A DNA stretch of 64,000 nt, taken from assembly GCA_002401695.1 (NCBI GenBank), contig NVTV01000021.1, positions 62,001 to 126,000 of the forward strand, read 5' to 3'. Under the pieces are notes generated by a model. That model ran no database searches. It saw only the letters and a program-made list of their open reading frames with translations, and had not been told where the DNA came from. Shown in pieces: positions 7,960 to 17,570 of this stretch (positions within the stretch are counted from its first letter, which is position 1; each line of letters starts with the position of its first letter). The position numbers and the translations under genes were made by a program. This DNA is from Alphaproteobacteria bacterium (lineage in GTDB: Bacteria; Pseudomonadota; Alphaproteobacteria; Micavibrionales; Micavibrionaceae).

Positions 7960-8370
7960 ATGGTAAAGACACTAACAGGTGGATGCCTTTGTGGAGCGGT
8001 AACGTTTTCATTAGAAGACAGATTCAAATCATTTTATTTATGTCACTGTAAACAATGCAAGCAATTAACAGGGTCAGCCTTCGCCGCGAATATCACTACT
8101 GATAAAGACAATATTACGTGGCATTCAGGGCAAGACAAAGTTTCAACATACGAGCACTCGTCCCGAGTGTTTTCCAAATCATTTTGTCAAGTATGCGGTT
8201 CTGCTCTGCCATTTATCAATAAAGCAGGGACCTCATTGGTCGTGCCCGCAGGGTCTCTAAATGATCCGCCGGAGATAAAACCGCAGGAAAATATTTTTGC
8301 ATCTGAGGAAGCTTCCTGGTTAAGTGACGGAACCAAGGCGAAAAAATTTCCAGGCTTCGCGAACAAATAA
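7960..8370 (+). CDS. GFA family protein (glutathione-dependent formaldehyde-activating enzyme-like)
   Basis: 136 residues. Zinc ligands are seen as GGCLCGAV (CxC), CHCKQCKQLTGS (CxxC) and FCQVCGSALPF (CxxC), the standard pattern of the Gfa/Mss4-like fold. Family members bind zinc and some assist glutathione-formaldehyde adduct formation, but most, including this one, have no proven substrate. The ATG has AAGGA ten bases upstream. The truncated relative just before it shows a past duplication. Close to a GST cassette, but base composition is lower in G+C, so it is probably not part of it. Confidence 0.92.
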   Translation: MVKTLTGGCLCGAVTFSLEDRFKSFYLCHCKQCKQLTGSAFAANITTDKDNITWHSGQDKVSTYEHSSRVFSKSFCQVCGSALPFINKAGTSLVVPAGSLNDPPEIKPQENIFASEEASWLSDGTKAKKFPGFANK

Positions 8371-8423
8371 TTCTTTGTTCTTGATGCGAGGTGCCGGTAA
8401 GAGTGATTAACCAAGGACTTTAA

Positions 8424-8759
8424 TGTTTTAAGGACAGACTGTTCTCAAAGGATGCCCGCGCAGCTTTACTTGAGATGCCTCAAGAGGGGCGAGAAAATGG
8501 CGGAGAGTAATACGCACATGGTTGGCGCGTCAGTGATTGGGGAATAGGCGACGGCTTCGTGTTAGCTGCTTATCATCATAATGGTGTGGCTATGGGTAGT
8601 TTTTCCGTGTTCGTTGTTTTTCCAGAACAAGCAATAGTCGTTTCTGCAATGGCAAATAAAAGCGTAGAGGGCGTGGGCGAACTCAAAAATATTGTTGACA
8701 AAATCACGACTGCTTTTATTAAAAACCCAATTCCCAATCAGCAAGTACTCGAAGAATAA
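8424..8759 (+). pseudogene. Serine hydrolase (beta-lactamase family) C-terminal remnant
   Basis: One reading frame gives KDARAALLEMPQEG, an in-frame TAA at 8508-8510, then YAHGWRVSDWGIGDG and SFSVFVVFPEQAIVVSAMANK. This is the end of a class C beta-lactamase/serine hydrolase domain (the GWRV and FPEQ-VVVxxxNx elements), without the catalytic SxxK and YxN parts. The in-frame stop and the missing first two thirds make it a pseudogene. Confidence 0.7.
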
Positions 8760-8816
8760 TTATGTAATTAAACTCTATTACTCACTGTTAAACATATATT
8801 ACGGCAAATTACGAAA

Positions 8817-9287
8817 GTGAATAAAAACATGAAACAACCTTTAAGTATTGCAAAAGTCAAGGCACGTAACAGTCAGCGCATGACTGGATATATAGTCATG
8901 GGCGGGTTAATTGTTTCTTTAATTGTTTCTTGCTCCGCCAGCGAAGAGCAACAAGTTGATGTAATCTCTACACAAGCTGAAGAAACAGATGTAAATTTAT
9001 CTCAACGCGATTATTGTGATAGTTGGGGGTATTACGCGACAGTTATGTTGAAAACTTACGAGGTTGCAAAGAGAGAGGGAATGAATCCTCTCGATACGGT
9101 TAAGTCTTGGAGTAGTTACGATAACACCGAGGAGGGGAGTCCGGGCCGAATTTATTTTGATGCTGTTTTAAGATCTGTAAAGTCACAGCCGACACCACAA
9201 ATGGTTCGTGAAGTGGGGGAGCAGGTCTGCGCTAAATTTACTGAAGATCAGATGGATTCAGCCAATTTTTACGATGCAATCGAATAA
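8817..9287 (+). CDS. Small lipoprotein of unknown function
   Basis: 156 residues with a GTG start at 8817 or an ATG at 8829. A hydrophobic stretch (GYIVMGGLIVSLIVSC) ends in a lipobox, so the mature protein is a lipid-anchored domain of about 110 residues with two cysteines (YCDSWGYY, QVCAKF). The pattern of an aromatic-rich helix followed by a late cysteine suggests a small disulphide-bonded helical domain. No family recognised. No partner gene is evident; it is flanked by the hydrolase remnant and a convergent LysR gene. Confidence 0.65.
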   Translation: MNKNMKQPLSIAKVKARNSQRMTGYIVMGGLIVSLIVSCSASEEQQVDVISTQAEETDVNLSQRDYCDSWGYYATVMLKTYEVAKREGMNPLDTVKSWSSYDNTEEGSPGRIYFDAVLRSVKSQPTPQMVREVGEQVCAKFTEDQMDSANFYDAIE

Positions 9288-9420
9288 TATAAAACCTTGA
9301 AAAAACCGTGCCCCGGTGCAAAATCTGAAGTTCGAACCCGTTTTGAAAAGTCTAAAGCATAATCAACAAGTAGGTTTTTGCTTGCGGCCCTTTAGTTGCG
9401 TGTGTTGTTAATTCACTATA

Positions 9421-10296
9421 TTAAACGGCGCTCAAATAATTGATAAATTCACGGGTGGCGAAGTTTAGGTCAGCATTACGCGGCCAAACGAGAAAAATAC
9501 CGAGCATTTCATTCGTCCAGTCTGGCAACACTTGTATTAGGCGTTTTTCAACGAGGTCTTTTTGCACTTCGTGGTACGGGATTGCCGCCGCCGCAACGCC
9601 TTCGAGAGCCAAACAGCGCATTGTTTGCACAGAGTCGGCGATGATTGTCGTCTTTCCCTCAACGGCCTGTTTTTTGTGTCCGCTTTTCCGAAACACCATG
9701 GTGTCAGTAGCCGGGGAAAAACTGATGAATTCCCACTCTTTAAGATCATTAGGGTGCTTTGGCGTTGCTTTACCTGCCAAGAAGGATGGCGCTGCCACTA
9801 CGACACGGCGATCTTCACCAATTTTTTTACTTCTAAGTTCTGAATCGTTAAGCTTGCCCATTTGAATGGCTAAGTCATGGCCTTGGCGGAGGAGGTTTTT
9901 TCGGACATCCGAAGACACCAATGTCATGCGAATACCCTTATGGTTTTTCGCGAATGATGCAATTCTTGCAAAGACAGGATTTGATGTCAGCGTTTGAGGG
10001 ATGGCAATACGAAAATCTGTTAAAGTCGTGCTGGCGTTCTCTGCGAATAGATTCAACCCACTGCGGGCCTCTGCAACCATGGCTGTCGCGGCTTTGTAAA
10101 ACTGCTCACCCTCGCGCGTCAGCGACAAAGCCCGCGTAGAACGATAAAGCAATGGGGCACCAATTTGCTGTTCGAGTTTTTTTATATGCAAGCTGACAAT
10201 GGAAGGGGATAGGGATAGTTTTTTAGCGGCGCTTCGAAAAGAGGTTTCGTCGATAACACTGACAAAAATGGCCATAGATTTTAGCTGGTCAAGCAC
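9421..10296 (-). CDS. LysR family transcriptional regulator
   Basis: 291 residues. The N-terminal winged helix-turn-helix (MLDQLKSMAIFVSVIDETSF, RSAAKKLSLSPSIVSLHIKKLEQQIGAPLLYRSTRALSLT) is followed by the two-lobed effector domain. The sub-type resembles the AaeR/CrgA group of LysR proteins. It is transcribed away from the secreted LamG-like gene 178 bases off, and may control it or itself. The effector cannot be predicted. Confidence 0.93.
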   Translation of the reverse strand: MLDQLKSMAIFVSVIDETSFRSAAKKLSLSPSIVSLHIKKLEQQIGAPLLYRSTRALSLTREGEQFYKAATAMVAEARSGLNLFAENASTTLTDFRIAIPQTLTSNPVFARIASFAKNHKGIRMTLVSSDVRKNLLRQGHDLAIQMGKLNDSELRSKKIGEDRRVVVAAPSFLAGKATPKHPNDLKEWEFISFSPATDTMVFRKSGHKKQAVEGKTTIIADSVQTMRCLALEGVAAAAIPYHEVQKDLVEKRLIQVLPDWTNEMLGIFLVWPRNADLNFATREFINYLSAV

Positions 10297-10474
10297 ACCA
10301 TATCCTCAAATTGTATTATACCAGAATATTGAACAATCATATCTAATATATTGAATATACGGTTTCGCACTAATTTGATAGAAAAATCTATGAATAGCTT
10401 AACGTATTCTTGTGTTTACAAAATCTGGGCACATAAAAATCAACCTTCTTATCAAGAGCATTTCCGGAGAAAAA

Positions 10475-11608
10475 ATGAAAACCATATATACAATCATTGC
10501 CGTGATATTCGCACTCGCTTGGCCAGTATTTGCCAGCGCACAGCAAAACAAAAACACCATTAAATTTGCTGGTTATGATTGGAGTGTTGCTGCGGATACG
10601 GCAGAGATTACTTGGCATAAGGGAAAAAAATCTCTGTATATTGTTCAAGGTAGTGTGTGGCTCGATAACGCACAATTTTCTGAAGGTGTAATAGAGTTTG
10701 ATGTTGCTCACGATGACAAACGTGGCTTCTCTGGTGTTATGTGGCATAGCTCAGGGCCAGAAAAATATGAGGAAATATATTTCCGCACTCATTTATCCGG
10801 GAAGCCAGATGCGGTGCAATACGCACCTGTTGAAAATGGAAATTCTTCTTGGCAGATATTCACAGACGAACATTCTGTCGGCAAAGTTGATATGAAGTTT
10901 GATGATTGGAACCACGTCAAAATAGTGGTGAAGGGGGATAGTGCCGAACTATATTACAACAGTCTCAAGCCTGTTTTAGTCATCCCAGATCTAAAATCTA
11001 ACAATATAGTCGGCGACATCGGTTTGCGCGCTATTGTTGCGAAGCCAAGTAGAAAATACGCTTATTTTACAAATTTCACGCACAGGCCTCTCCGGTCAGG
11101 AGATACATTGGTGGGCAAGCCTTCCTCCGCTACTCTTATGCCAAACGGGCTCATACAAAAATGGCAAGTTTCTAGTAATGTAAACAAGGAAGAATTGAGC
11201 AGCACATTATTACCAGAGAAAGTCCTCTCAGGACTGAGCTGGAAAACGCTTGTTATGGAGACAAATGGGATCGTTAATTTATCAAAGCTCGCAAAAAAGG
11301 AGAAAGTTAAAAATACAGTTTTGGTCAAAGTGACTATCCATAGTGATGTTCCTCGTGTGTCAGAGTTAAAATTTGGATATAGCGATAAAGTACGGCTGTT
11401 TGTGAACGGTAAACTCGCTTATTCTGGCGAGGCAACATGGCGCTCTCGTGATAAAAGGTTTTACGGAACGGTAGGCCTCTACGATTCAATCGGGCTTGAT
11501 TTAAAAAAGGGTAATAATGAGATAGTTGCTGCAGTGTCTGAGAGATTTGGTGGTTGGGCTTTTATGGGTGCAATTGAAGATCAAACAGGCTTAAAAATAA
11601 TTCAATAG
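10475..11608 (+). CDS. Secreted LamG/concanavalin-like protein
   Basis: 377 residues from the ATG at 10475 (GGAG upstream). A clean signal peptide (MKTIYTIIAVIFALAWPVFASAQ) targets it to the periplasm or outside. Residues about 30-200 (GVIEFDVAHDDKRGFSGVMWHSS, DDWNHVKIVVKGDSAELYYN, GDIGLRAI) form a jelly-roll of the LamG/DUF1080 (3-keto-disaccharide hydrolase-like) type. The C-terminal half (KLFVNGKLAYSG-like and NNEIVAAVSERFGGWAFMGAIED) resembles the lectin-like beta domains of secreted carbohydrate-active proteins. No catalytic residues can be named, so binding rather than cleavage is possible. Divergent from the LysR gene. Confidence 0.75.
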   Translation: MKTIYTIIAVIFALAWPVFASAQQNKNTIKFAGYDWSVAADTAEITWHKGKKSLYIVQGSVWLDNAQFSEGVIEFDVAHDDKRGFSGVMWHSSGPEKYEEIYFRTHLSGKPDAVQYAPVENGNSSWQIFTDEHSVGKVDMKFDDWNHVKIVVKGDSAELYYNSLKPVLVIPDLKSNNIVGDIGLRAIVAKPSRKYAYFTNFTHRPLRSGDTLVGKPSSATLMPNGLIQKWQVSSNVNKEELSSTLLPEKVLSGLSWKTLVMETNGIVNLSKLAKKEKVKNTVLVKVTIHSDVPRVSELKFGYSDKVRLFVNGKLAYSGEATWRSRDKRFYGTVGLYDSIGLDLKKGNNEIVAAVSERFGGWAFMGAIEDQTGLKIIQ

Positions 11609-11707
11609 AAGATCAAAACGCCAATGAATTTCCAGTCGTTTGATGTGGGAATTTATGAGTTTTTTTTGTATAAATATTGCCGATTGCCTAGGAACAGACC
11701 GGAGTTT

Positions 11708-11920
11708 TCAAATTAGAATTGACGGCGCATGTTTGTGAACGGGCGTTGCAAGAATGGTAGATGTGTTGGTTTCTGCACGATTTTTTAGGGGGCTGAGTAA
11801 CGCCTCCAAAATATCAATCGAACGCAGGTATATACGGGCTATAAAAGAATCTTCGGCCGCTACCTTGTCGCATTCAATGCACTCGAGAATATCTTGAAAT
11901 ATACGTTCAATTAAACGCAA
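11708..11920 (-). pseudogene. Unrecognised short frame in a decayed zone
   Basis: A 70-codon frame starting from a weak TTG (LRLIERIFQDILECIECDKV, then a helical stretch ending LLSPLKNRAETN and TSTILATPVHKHAPS). The composition is protein-like and the end appears cut. A short tandem repeat (AACTAAACGC-type units) lies at its upstream edge. No family can be named with confidence. It is probably a fragment, since both flanks are non-coding. Confidence 0.3.
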
Positions 11921-12099
11921 CTAAACGCAACTGAACCTAGCAATAGTTTAGCGCAGAACATAACCTGTAGGCTGTAGCCGAATTCTTGAAGATTGAAATC
12001 AATGGTAAATGCGCTGCATCAGACAATCTGTCATGCAGGGTGACTATCGTGTGCTTAGACTTTCACGTTGACGGGTCCACTGCTGGGGAAATACATGAC

Positions 12100-12475
12100 C
12101 TATAAGACAGGCGTATAGCCTTTCATCTGAACGGTTGCTCCGCCCATTTCAACATATGCCATTTCTGGCAATGCCTTGACCCCCATTCCATTCGCAAGCA
12201 TGCTATAAATTTTTAGGACAGCAACAAGACCGATAACATCCTCAACGGTTTGATCATTCCATCCAGCATTGCGTACACTCTGTATATCGGTTTTCGTGAT
12301 TGCGCTTGAATCGTGATTTAGTTTTGGAGGAAACCTAAGATTGGAAAAACCTTCTTTTGTGGCTTTGCACTAACATCACCGCCAAGTGACGTGATTATAC
12401 CAGAACGAATACTAACACAGAATTCAGAAGCGTTTTGTTGTCCAAGTTTCAGGCCAATTTACTTGCAACCAAGCT
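12100..12475 (-). pseudogene. AhpD-like (carboxymuconolactone decarboxylase family) pseudogene
   Basis: On the minus strand, a frame ending at the TAG at 12100-12102 reads TKTDIQSVRNAGWNDQTVED, VAVLKIYSMLANGMGV and ALPEMAYVEMGGA, the C-terminal half of peroxidase-related AhpD-like proteins (typically DVxALRxAGWxD-AIxDAI--CALFNF). The preceding part, SEFCVSIRSGIITSLGGD, lies in another frame, and stops interrupt the 5' side. The catalytic CxxC segment is not seen. At least one frameshift has inactivated the gene. Confidence 0.6.
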
Positions 12476-12575
12476 AGCTTAGCTCGGCGGTATTTTGAAT
12501 AATTGTGTCGAGCATTTCAATGATTTGTAGGTAGTGCTTATGATCTCGCAAAAGTGTTTCTAAAAAATTATCCAT
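12474..12575 (-). pseudogene. 33-codon frame, possible 5' fragment of a hemerythrin-like or related gene
   Basis: ATG at 12575, then MDNFLETLLRDHKHYLQIIE and MLDTIIQNTAELS, closed by TAG. The helix with an RDHKHYLQI pattern is like the first helix of hemerythrin-type domains, but too little remains to be sure. It abuts the AhpD-like pseudogene and is probably part of the same decayed segment. Confidence 0.25.
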
Positions 12576-12796
12576 GTTTTTTTATTTGTGTTAAACACGT
12601 CATTGCTTTTACCATTTTAAATAATATTATGATGCATAAATAATATGTTGTCTGGAAAAGCTGATTAAAAATATTCAGTCTTAATGAATTGTAAAAAGCA
12701 CAGGTCTTTGCTGACATAAAACTGCTTTAGCGACTAAAAGCATAGCGCATTAAAGCGTATGAGCTTTGATGATCCAGATTGTAATGGTCTAGGAGG

Positions 12797-13343
12797 TTAA
12801 GTATTGTCAGCGGCGCGAAGGGCTGTGAGGACATGGGCTGGTGCTTTCGCAAAGCATTGTCCCGTGGTTGGTGCAACCAGTAGGCGATAATAAAACGGAC
12901 CATAAATAAGGTCAAGGGCAAGATCTGTGTCAAAATTAGGGTTTTATTCTCCATTTTCCTTCCCTTGATCTATGATAGCACTTGCTGGCGCTAAAGGCGG
13001 TTTAAAGAAACGGTTGCGAAACTCTTCTAAAATATGGGGGGCAGATTGACCTTCGCTAACCATTTTTGAACAATTTTTCCTGACCTACCGCGTAAAAGTT
13101 TGATGACGCGCCTTAGCCGCATCGTTAAAATATCTATGGTCGCACCTGTTTTTGGAAAAGGAATTTGCGGTGCGGGTTTCTCTAAGAATGCATCCATAAT
13201 AAGGGCGCATTTCGAATCCCACCAATCGTAATATTTGGAATTGGCATGCCTTCCATCAACTGCGCTGTTGTATCTAATAGGGCTTGATGAACTCTCTCAC
13301 TACGCGGTCTTCCCTGTTTGCTGTGTGAATTTGATTTAGTCAT
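12797..13343 (-). pseudogene. TetR family regulator pseudogene
   Basis: From the ATG at 13343 the frame gives KQGRPRSERVHQALLDTTAQ, a TetR N-terminus, but the helix-turn-helix is broken: after MEGMPIPNITIGGI a frame change is needed to continue with YYDWWDSKCALIMDAFLEKP. A second shift and an in-frame TAA are needed to read RFFKPPLAPASAIIDQGKEN and ALDLIYGPFYYRLLVAP, a typical TetR_C_11-like C-terminus. With at least two frameshifts and a stop it cannot be functional. It lies divergent from the siderophore-receptor gene and may once have regulated it. Confidence 0.75.
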
Positions 13344-13468
13344 TTGAACTACCCGTTATTGCTACGGGATTTATATACATAGAGTAGGTTGCAATCAACA
13401 AACGAATGCTAATCGTAACGTAATGAAGTGGGGGTTCCTCTTGCGTTGATTTAGCTATAATTGTCAGT

Positions 13469-13487
13469 TAACAATAATTCTCATTAA
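13469..13487 (+). promoter_or_regulatory. Fur-like iron box
   Basis: The segment reads TTAATGAGAATTATTGTTA on the minus strand, close to the well-known Fur box core ATGAGAATnATT. It lies about 90 bases before the TonB-dependent siderophore receptor start, where an iron-dependent repressor site is expected. Binding is inferred from sequence likeness. Confidence 0.6.
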
Positions 13488-13575
13488 CATATAGGGATTT
13501 GCAAACGTCTCTGACACCTCAAGATGTGACCAAACGGAGATACGGCAAAGCCGTGTTTAACAACTGGAGAGAACC

Positions 13576-15714
13576 ATGTTTACTAGTGTAAGAATTTTAA
13601 ATCGAACCGCCTTATTAATTAGCATCATTCCACTCGTGATGTTGTCGAATGTGGCAATTGGACAAGAAGACCAGACGAGGTCTGGAGATGTTGATTTTGG
13701 AAATACCAAAAAAGTAACGCAACTTGACGAGATAATAGTTCGTGGCCAAAAGAGCTATTATGAAGAAAATGCTAGTTCTGCCACTAGGCTTGATATTCCA
13801 ATTATGGAAACGCCACAATCTCTGTTTGTGATTAACTCCGAACTAATTGCGGACCAACAGGCTTTCCGCCTTGACCAAGTCTTGCAAAATGATTCCAGTG
13901 TTCAAAAATCAAATAATTTTCTCGGCGCCTATTCATCTTATCAAGTGCGTGGATTTCCGATTTCAAATGGTTCGAATTATCTTCGTGATGGCCGCTCATT
14001 CTTCCATTTGTCTGCCCCACCAGTTGAGGTTCTTGACCGAGTGGAAGTCCTCAAGGGACCGTCATCCGTTCTTTACGGGACATTGGCTCCAGGTGGGTTA
14101 ATCAATATGATTCCCAAGCGGCCTTTCGATGAACAGAAAACATCAATAAAGGCCACGGTGGGTAGTTATAATTTGCAACATATTCATATTGATAATGGTG
14201 GGCCAGTAACCGACAGTGGGAATGTTCGTTACCGCGTTAATGGTGTTTATGAAAACTCAAATTCTTTCCGTAAATTTATTGATGGTAGTGATTTTAACAC
14301 TAAACGGCTTACGGCTGCGGCGGCAGTGGACTGGGATATAGGTGAAAACACATCTCTCCGGGTTAATTTTGACATTACCCATGATAAGCGACCGCAGGAT
14401 ATTGGTTTAGCTAATTTTACAGGTGATTTTTCTGACCAGTCAAGTGAGTTAATCTACAACCAACCATGGACTAAATATGATTCTGATGTTTGGAATTTAA
14501 CCACAGAACTCAACCATGAATTTACAGATAATCTGTCTGTAAGAACCGGGGTGAGTTATCAAAATTTCAGGCGTGATCGATATGACAACCAAATACGCTC
14601 TGTTCCAGATGCAGATGGTAATGTATTCGTGCGCGTGCGCCGCCGAGTAAACCGTAGGGAATATACGACATTTTATGGGGATATAATTAGCGATTTTTCC
14701 ACTGGTGCTTTGAAGCATAAAGTGCTTGTAGGGGCGGATCATACAGATGTTGGTATCGACAATAATGAGACTATTCGGAACTTTACATTTGAGACTAATA
14801 TTTTTAACCCGACTATACTGCCAGACCCGCAAATTATAACACGTGATGAGAAGAACTTAGGTGGCGAAGATCGAACCGGAATTTATCTCAATGATCAAAT
14901 TTCAATAGGAGAACATTGGCGATTTCTGTTGGGGGTCCGCTATGACGAGTTTAAATCAGTATTCAGAGGTACGACGACACAAAAAGCAGAAAACTTAACA
15001 CCAAGGATCGGCGTTTTATATATTGCCCAACCAAATTTATCTTTTTATGGGTCGTTTAGCCAAAGTTTTGAGCCTAACCCTATTGTCAGTAACGCGTTTA
15101 GCAATGCTGGTGAAATCTTGGACCCGACTTTAGGTGAACAATTTGAAATAGGTGTGAAGTGGGAAGCTTTCGAAGGCAAGCTGTTGGCAACAGGTGCCTT
15201 GTTTACAATTGACCGTAAGAATGCAGCTTTCGAGGATATTATAACCAACACGATTGTTCAGACTGGATTACAGACACATAAGGGCGGTGAAATTACTGTT
15301 TCTGGTCTTGTTGGTAGGCATATTAGCCTCACTGGGTCAGCGACTTATCTTTCGGCTGAATTTAAAGAAGACGATAACGTAAGCTTGATTGGGAATACCC
15401 CGGCTGGTGTACCCGAACTTGCGGCAAGCTTTAGTGCTGAATACGCATTTCTAGAAGGAAACTTAGAGGGGCTTTCTATACAGGGGGGGTGGTTCTATGA
15501 AGCAGACCGTCCGATTGATGATGCTAATTCGTATGATCTGGATGCATACAACCGTATTGATCTTGGTGTAAAATATGTTCTTCAAAATGAATGGGTTCTG
15601 CGTTTAACGGCTCAAAATATTACCGATACGCATTACTTTAAAGGGCGGAGTCCCTTTTCCGTTAATCCAGAACGACCGAGAGAGATTCGCGGTTCTATAG
15701 AAATTAATTTTTAG
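13576..15714 (+). CDS. TonB-dependent siderophore receptor
   Basis: 712 residues. Signal peptide to about residue 29 (MLSNVAIGQ), TonB-box-like region LDEIIVRGQKSYYEE, plug domain with IPIMETPQSLFVINSELIAD and VEVLKGPSSVLYGTLAPGGLIN, then a 22-strand-type beta-barrel ending in the aromatic terminus SIEINF. The TLAPGGLINMIPKRP and PQSLFVI features are those of the FhuA/FpvA-like siderophore receptors rather than sugar receptors. It imports ferric siderophores across the outer membrane using TonB energy. Good ribosome site (GGAGAG). The Fur-like box upstream and PepSY gene downstream support an iron role. Confidence 0.93.
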   Translation: MFTSVRILNRTALLISIIPLVMLSNVAIGQEDQTRSGDVDFGNTKKVTQLDEIIVRGQKSYYEENASSATRLDIPIMETPQSLFVINSELIADQQAFRLDQVLQNDSSVQKSNNFLGAYSSYQVRGFPISNGSNYLRDGRSFFHLSAPPVEVLDRVEVLKGPSSVLYGTLAPGGLINMIPKRPFDEQKTSIKATVGSYNLQHIHIDNGGPVTDSGNVRYRVNGVYENSNSFRKFIDGSDFNTKRLTAAAAVDWDIGENTSLRVNFDITHDKRPQDIGLANFTGDFSDQSSELIYNQPWTKYDSDVWNLTTELNHEFTDNLSVRTGVSYQNFRRDRYDNQIRSVPDADGNVFVRVRRRVNRREYTTFYGDIISDFSTGALKHKVLVGADHTDVGIDNNETIRNFTFETNIFNPTILPDPQIITRDEKNLGGEDRTGIYLNDQISIGEHWRFLLGVRYDEFKSVFRGTTTQKAENLTPRIGVLYIAQPNLSFYGSFSQSFEPNPIVSNAFSNAGEILDPTLGEQFEIGVKWEAFEGKLLATGALFTIDRKNAAFEDIITNTIVQTGLQTHKGGEITVSGLVGRHISLTGSATYLSAEFKEDDNVSLIGNTPAGVPELAASFSAEYAFLEGNLEGLSIQGGWFYEADRPIDDANSYDLDAYNRIDLGVKYVLQNEWVLRLTAQNITDTHYFKGRSPFSVNPERPREIRGSIEINF

Positions 15715-15805
15715 TTTTGATGCGAGGCTGACATATAGTTTTGAGCGCCGTTTTTTGTTGTGTCAGCATCATCTTAGTACGACGTTCAAATACAAAGGCA
15801 TGTAG

Positions 15806-17344
15806 ATGGAAACCTCAGTCATAGGTAGGAAAAGACGTAAAACAAAACGGCGCAAACTTTTTGATATTCATTCATGGCTCGGGTTTCATTTGGCTGCAAT
15901 AATGTCGCTGATACTGATTACTGGCACGTTCGCCGTGGTTGCAGACGAGATTGATTGGCTTTTTCATGATGAAATGCGGGTTGTGCCGTCGGAGCAAACT
16001 GTCAGCTGGGGGCAAATGGAAATGGCTATCCATAACTATGCTCCCGACGATAAATTGCGCTGGTTAATGGAGGGGGAAGCTGATTATTTCGCTTTTCGTG
16101 CCATCATGCAGCGTCAGAATGGAAAAGCATACTATTTGTATGTCAATCAATGGAATGGTCAAGTCACGGGCGTAACGAGCACGTTAACCGTGCAGAGATT
16201 TTTACGAGATTTGCACCGATATTTGTTTATGCCGAGCATTTTTGGGCTACCCATTGTGTGTTCCATGGCTTTCGTGTTGGCATTTTCTCTCTATACAGGC
16301 CTTAAAACCACTCGTAATTGGCGAACAATTGCTATGCGTATACGCACAAAGAAGGGGGCGCGAATTGCCATTGGGGATTTCCACAAGGCAGCAGGTATAT
16401 GGGCTTCATGGTTTTTTGTTGTTGTGATACTTACCGCTGGTTGGTACTTATTTGAATGGGGCGGCGCCCTAGCTGGTCAACGGTTTGAACCCAACCGTCC
16501 CGGTGTTAGCGAAAGCCGGGTGGCGGCATATGGCAATGTAATTAAGGACGCAAATGCTAATGAGTTGATAGCGGCTAGTAAGGCCGCTTATCCAGGCTTT
16601 CACCCTACGGATATCATGTTTGCATCTTCACCAAATTCATCTGTGATTGTTATGGGGCGTACCCGTGACATATTGGTTCGAGATCGGGCCAATCGGGTAT
16701 TTTTGGACCCCGTAAATACAAACATTATAAAAGTGCAAAAGTCAAAATCCATAGGCCTTCGCGCCTATCTGAACGAGATTGCTGATCCTTTGCATTTCGG
16801 TTTTTTGGGTGGTTTAACAACAAAGCTGATATGGTTTGTATTTGGTCTCGCTATGACAAGCATGTCGCTTACGGGTGTTTGGCTAACATGGAAGCGCCTA
16901 AAAACCTCGGCGGTATCCCGCACACAATTAGCCACCTTACCCTTGTTGATGGTCACCGTTGTGATTGGGTATTCATATGTAAATAAATACCTTGATAATC
17001 CTCAATTTGGCCCAAGCCGTGTATTCGAGGTGCAAGAAGAACAGGGGGTGAAGACGGTTTTACGCATACAACTTGATGATAATTTACAGATGACGGGTAA
17101 AGTGAGATTGGAAATTACAGCAGAAGATGGACGACCTAATATTCAAGCTAGTTATATTGATTTTGCGGTATCTACGCCCGAAAATTCTTCATTACGCCCG
17201 CGTAGAGTGGGAAACACTGTCCTTTTTGAAAAGCAATTTCAAAAAGGGAGTATAAAAACAACATCCATAATTACCACAAAAACTCAGTTTTCAACAGGTG
17301 AAACCATTACATATAATTGGCTTTTGGATGAAATTATTAAATAG
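15806..17344 (+). CDS. PepSY-associated TM helix protein, putative siderophore/iron reductase
   Basis: 512 residues. The N-terminal FDIHSWLGFHLAAIMSLILITG segment with its histidines, a second helix pair near IFGLPIVCSMAFVLAFSLYTG, and ASWFFVVVILTAGWYLFEWG identify a PepSY_TM protein. These carry membrane histidines, bind haem or transfer electrons, and usually accompany siderophore receptors, where some reduce ferric complexes at the inner membrane. A third helix pair lies at about residues 345-400 (FVFGLAMTSMSLTGVWLTWK), followed by a soluble C-terminal domain. Starts 91 bases after the receptor, probably the same operon. Confidence 0.88.
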   Translation: METSVIGRKRRKTKRRKLFDIHSWLGFHLAAIMSLILITGTFAVVADEIDWLFHDEMRVVPSEQTVSWGQMEMAIHNYAPDDKLRWLMEGEADYFAFRAIMQRQNGKAYYLYVNQWNGQVTGVTSTLTVQRFLRDLHRYLFMPSIFGLPIVCSMAFVLAFSLYTGLKTTRNWRTIAMRIRTKKGARIAIGDFHKAAGIWASWFFVVVILTAGWYLFEWGGALAGQRFEPNRPGVSESRVAAYGNVIKDANANELIAASKAAYPGFHPTDIMFASSPNSSVIVMGRTRDILVRDRANRVFLDPVNTNIIKVQKSKSIGLRAYLNEIADPLHFGFLGGLTTKLIWFVFGLAMTSMSLTGVWLTWKRLKTSAVSRTQLATLPLLMVTVVIGYSYVNKYLDNPQFGPSRVFEVQEEQGVKTVLRIQLDDNLQMTGKVRLEITAEDGRPNIQASYIDFAVSTPENSSLRPRRVGNTVLFEKQFQKGSIKTTSIITTKTQFSTGETITYNWLLDEIIK

Positions 17345-17570
17345 GAAGCTCAAGGTAAAATAGCAAGATGCACATTATAGCAAGCTGTGCAATCAAACTA
17401 TATTCGGTGTTTTTGTAGGCGATAAAATTTATTCCATTAGGCCAAATGCCTTGATTTTTACTCATATTAACGTGTCATTATTGCTGTGGAGCATTATGCT
17501 CTCCATATTCATACCTTGAAGTATTCACATATGTATAGTAGATTCATCATTGTATTGAGAAGGATGGAAT

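Noticed and set aside
9300..9325. Possible terminator between the lipoprotein and LysR genes
   Set aside because: Only a four-base stem (ACCG/CGGT) can form; too weak to call.
12727..12954. A 75-residue minus-strand frame that looks like a small membrane protein
   Set aside because: It overlaps the TetR pseudogene in a different frame; the frame that reads ALDLIYGPFYYRLLVAP matches TetR C-termini far better, so this frame is a shadow.
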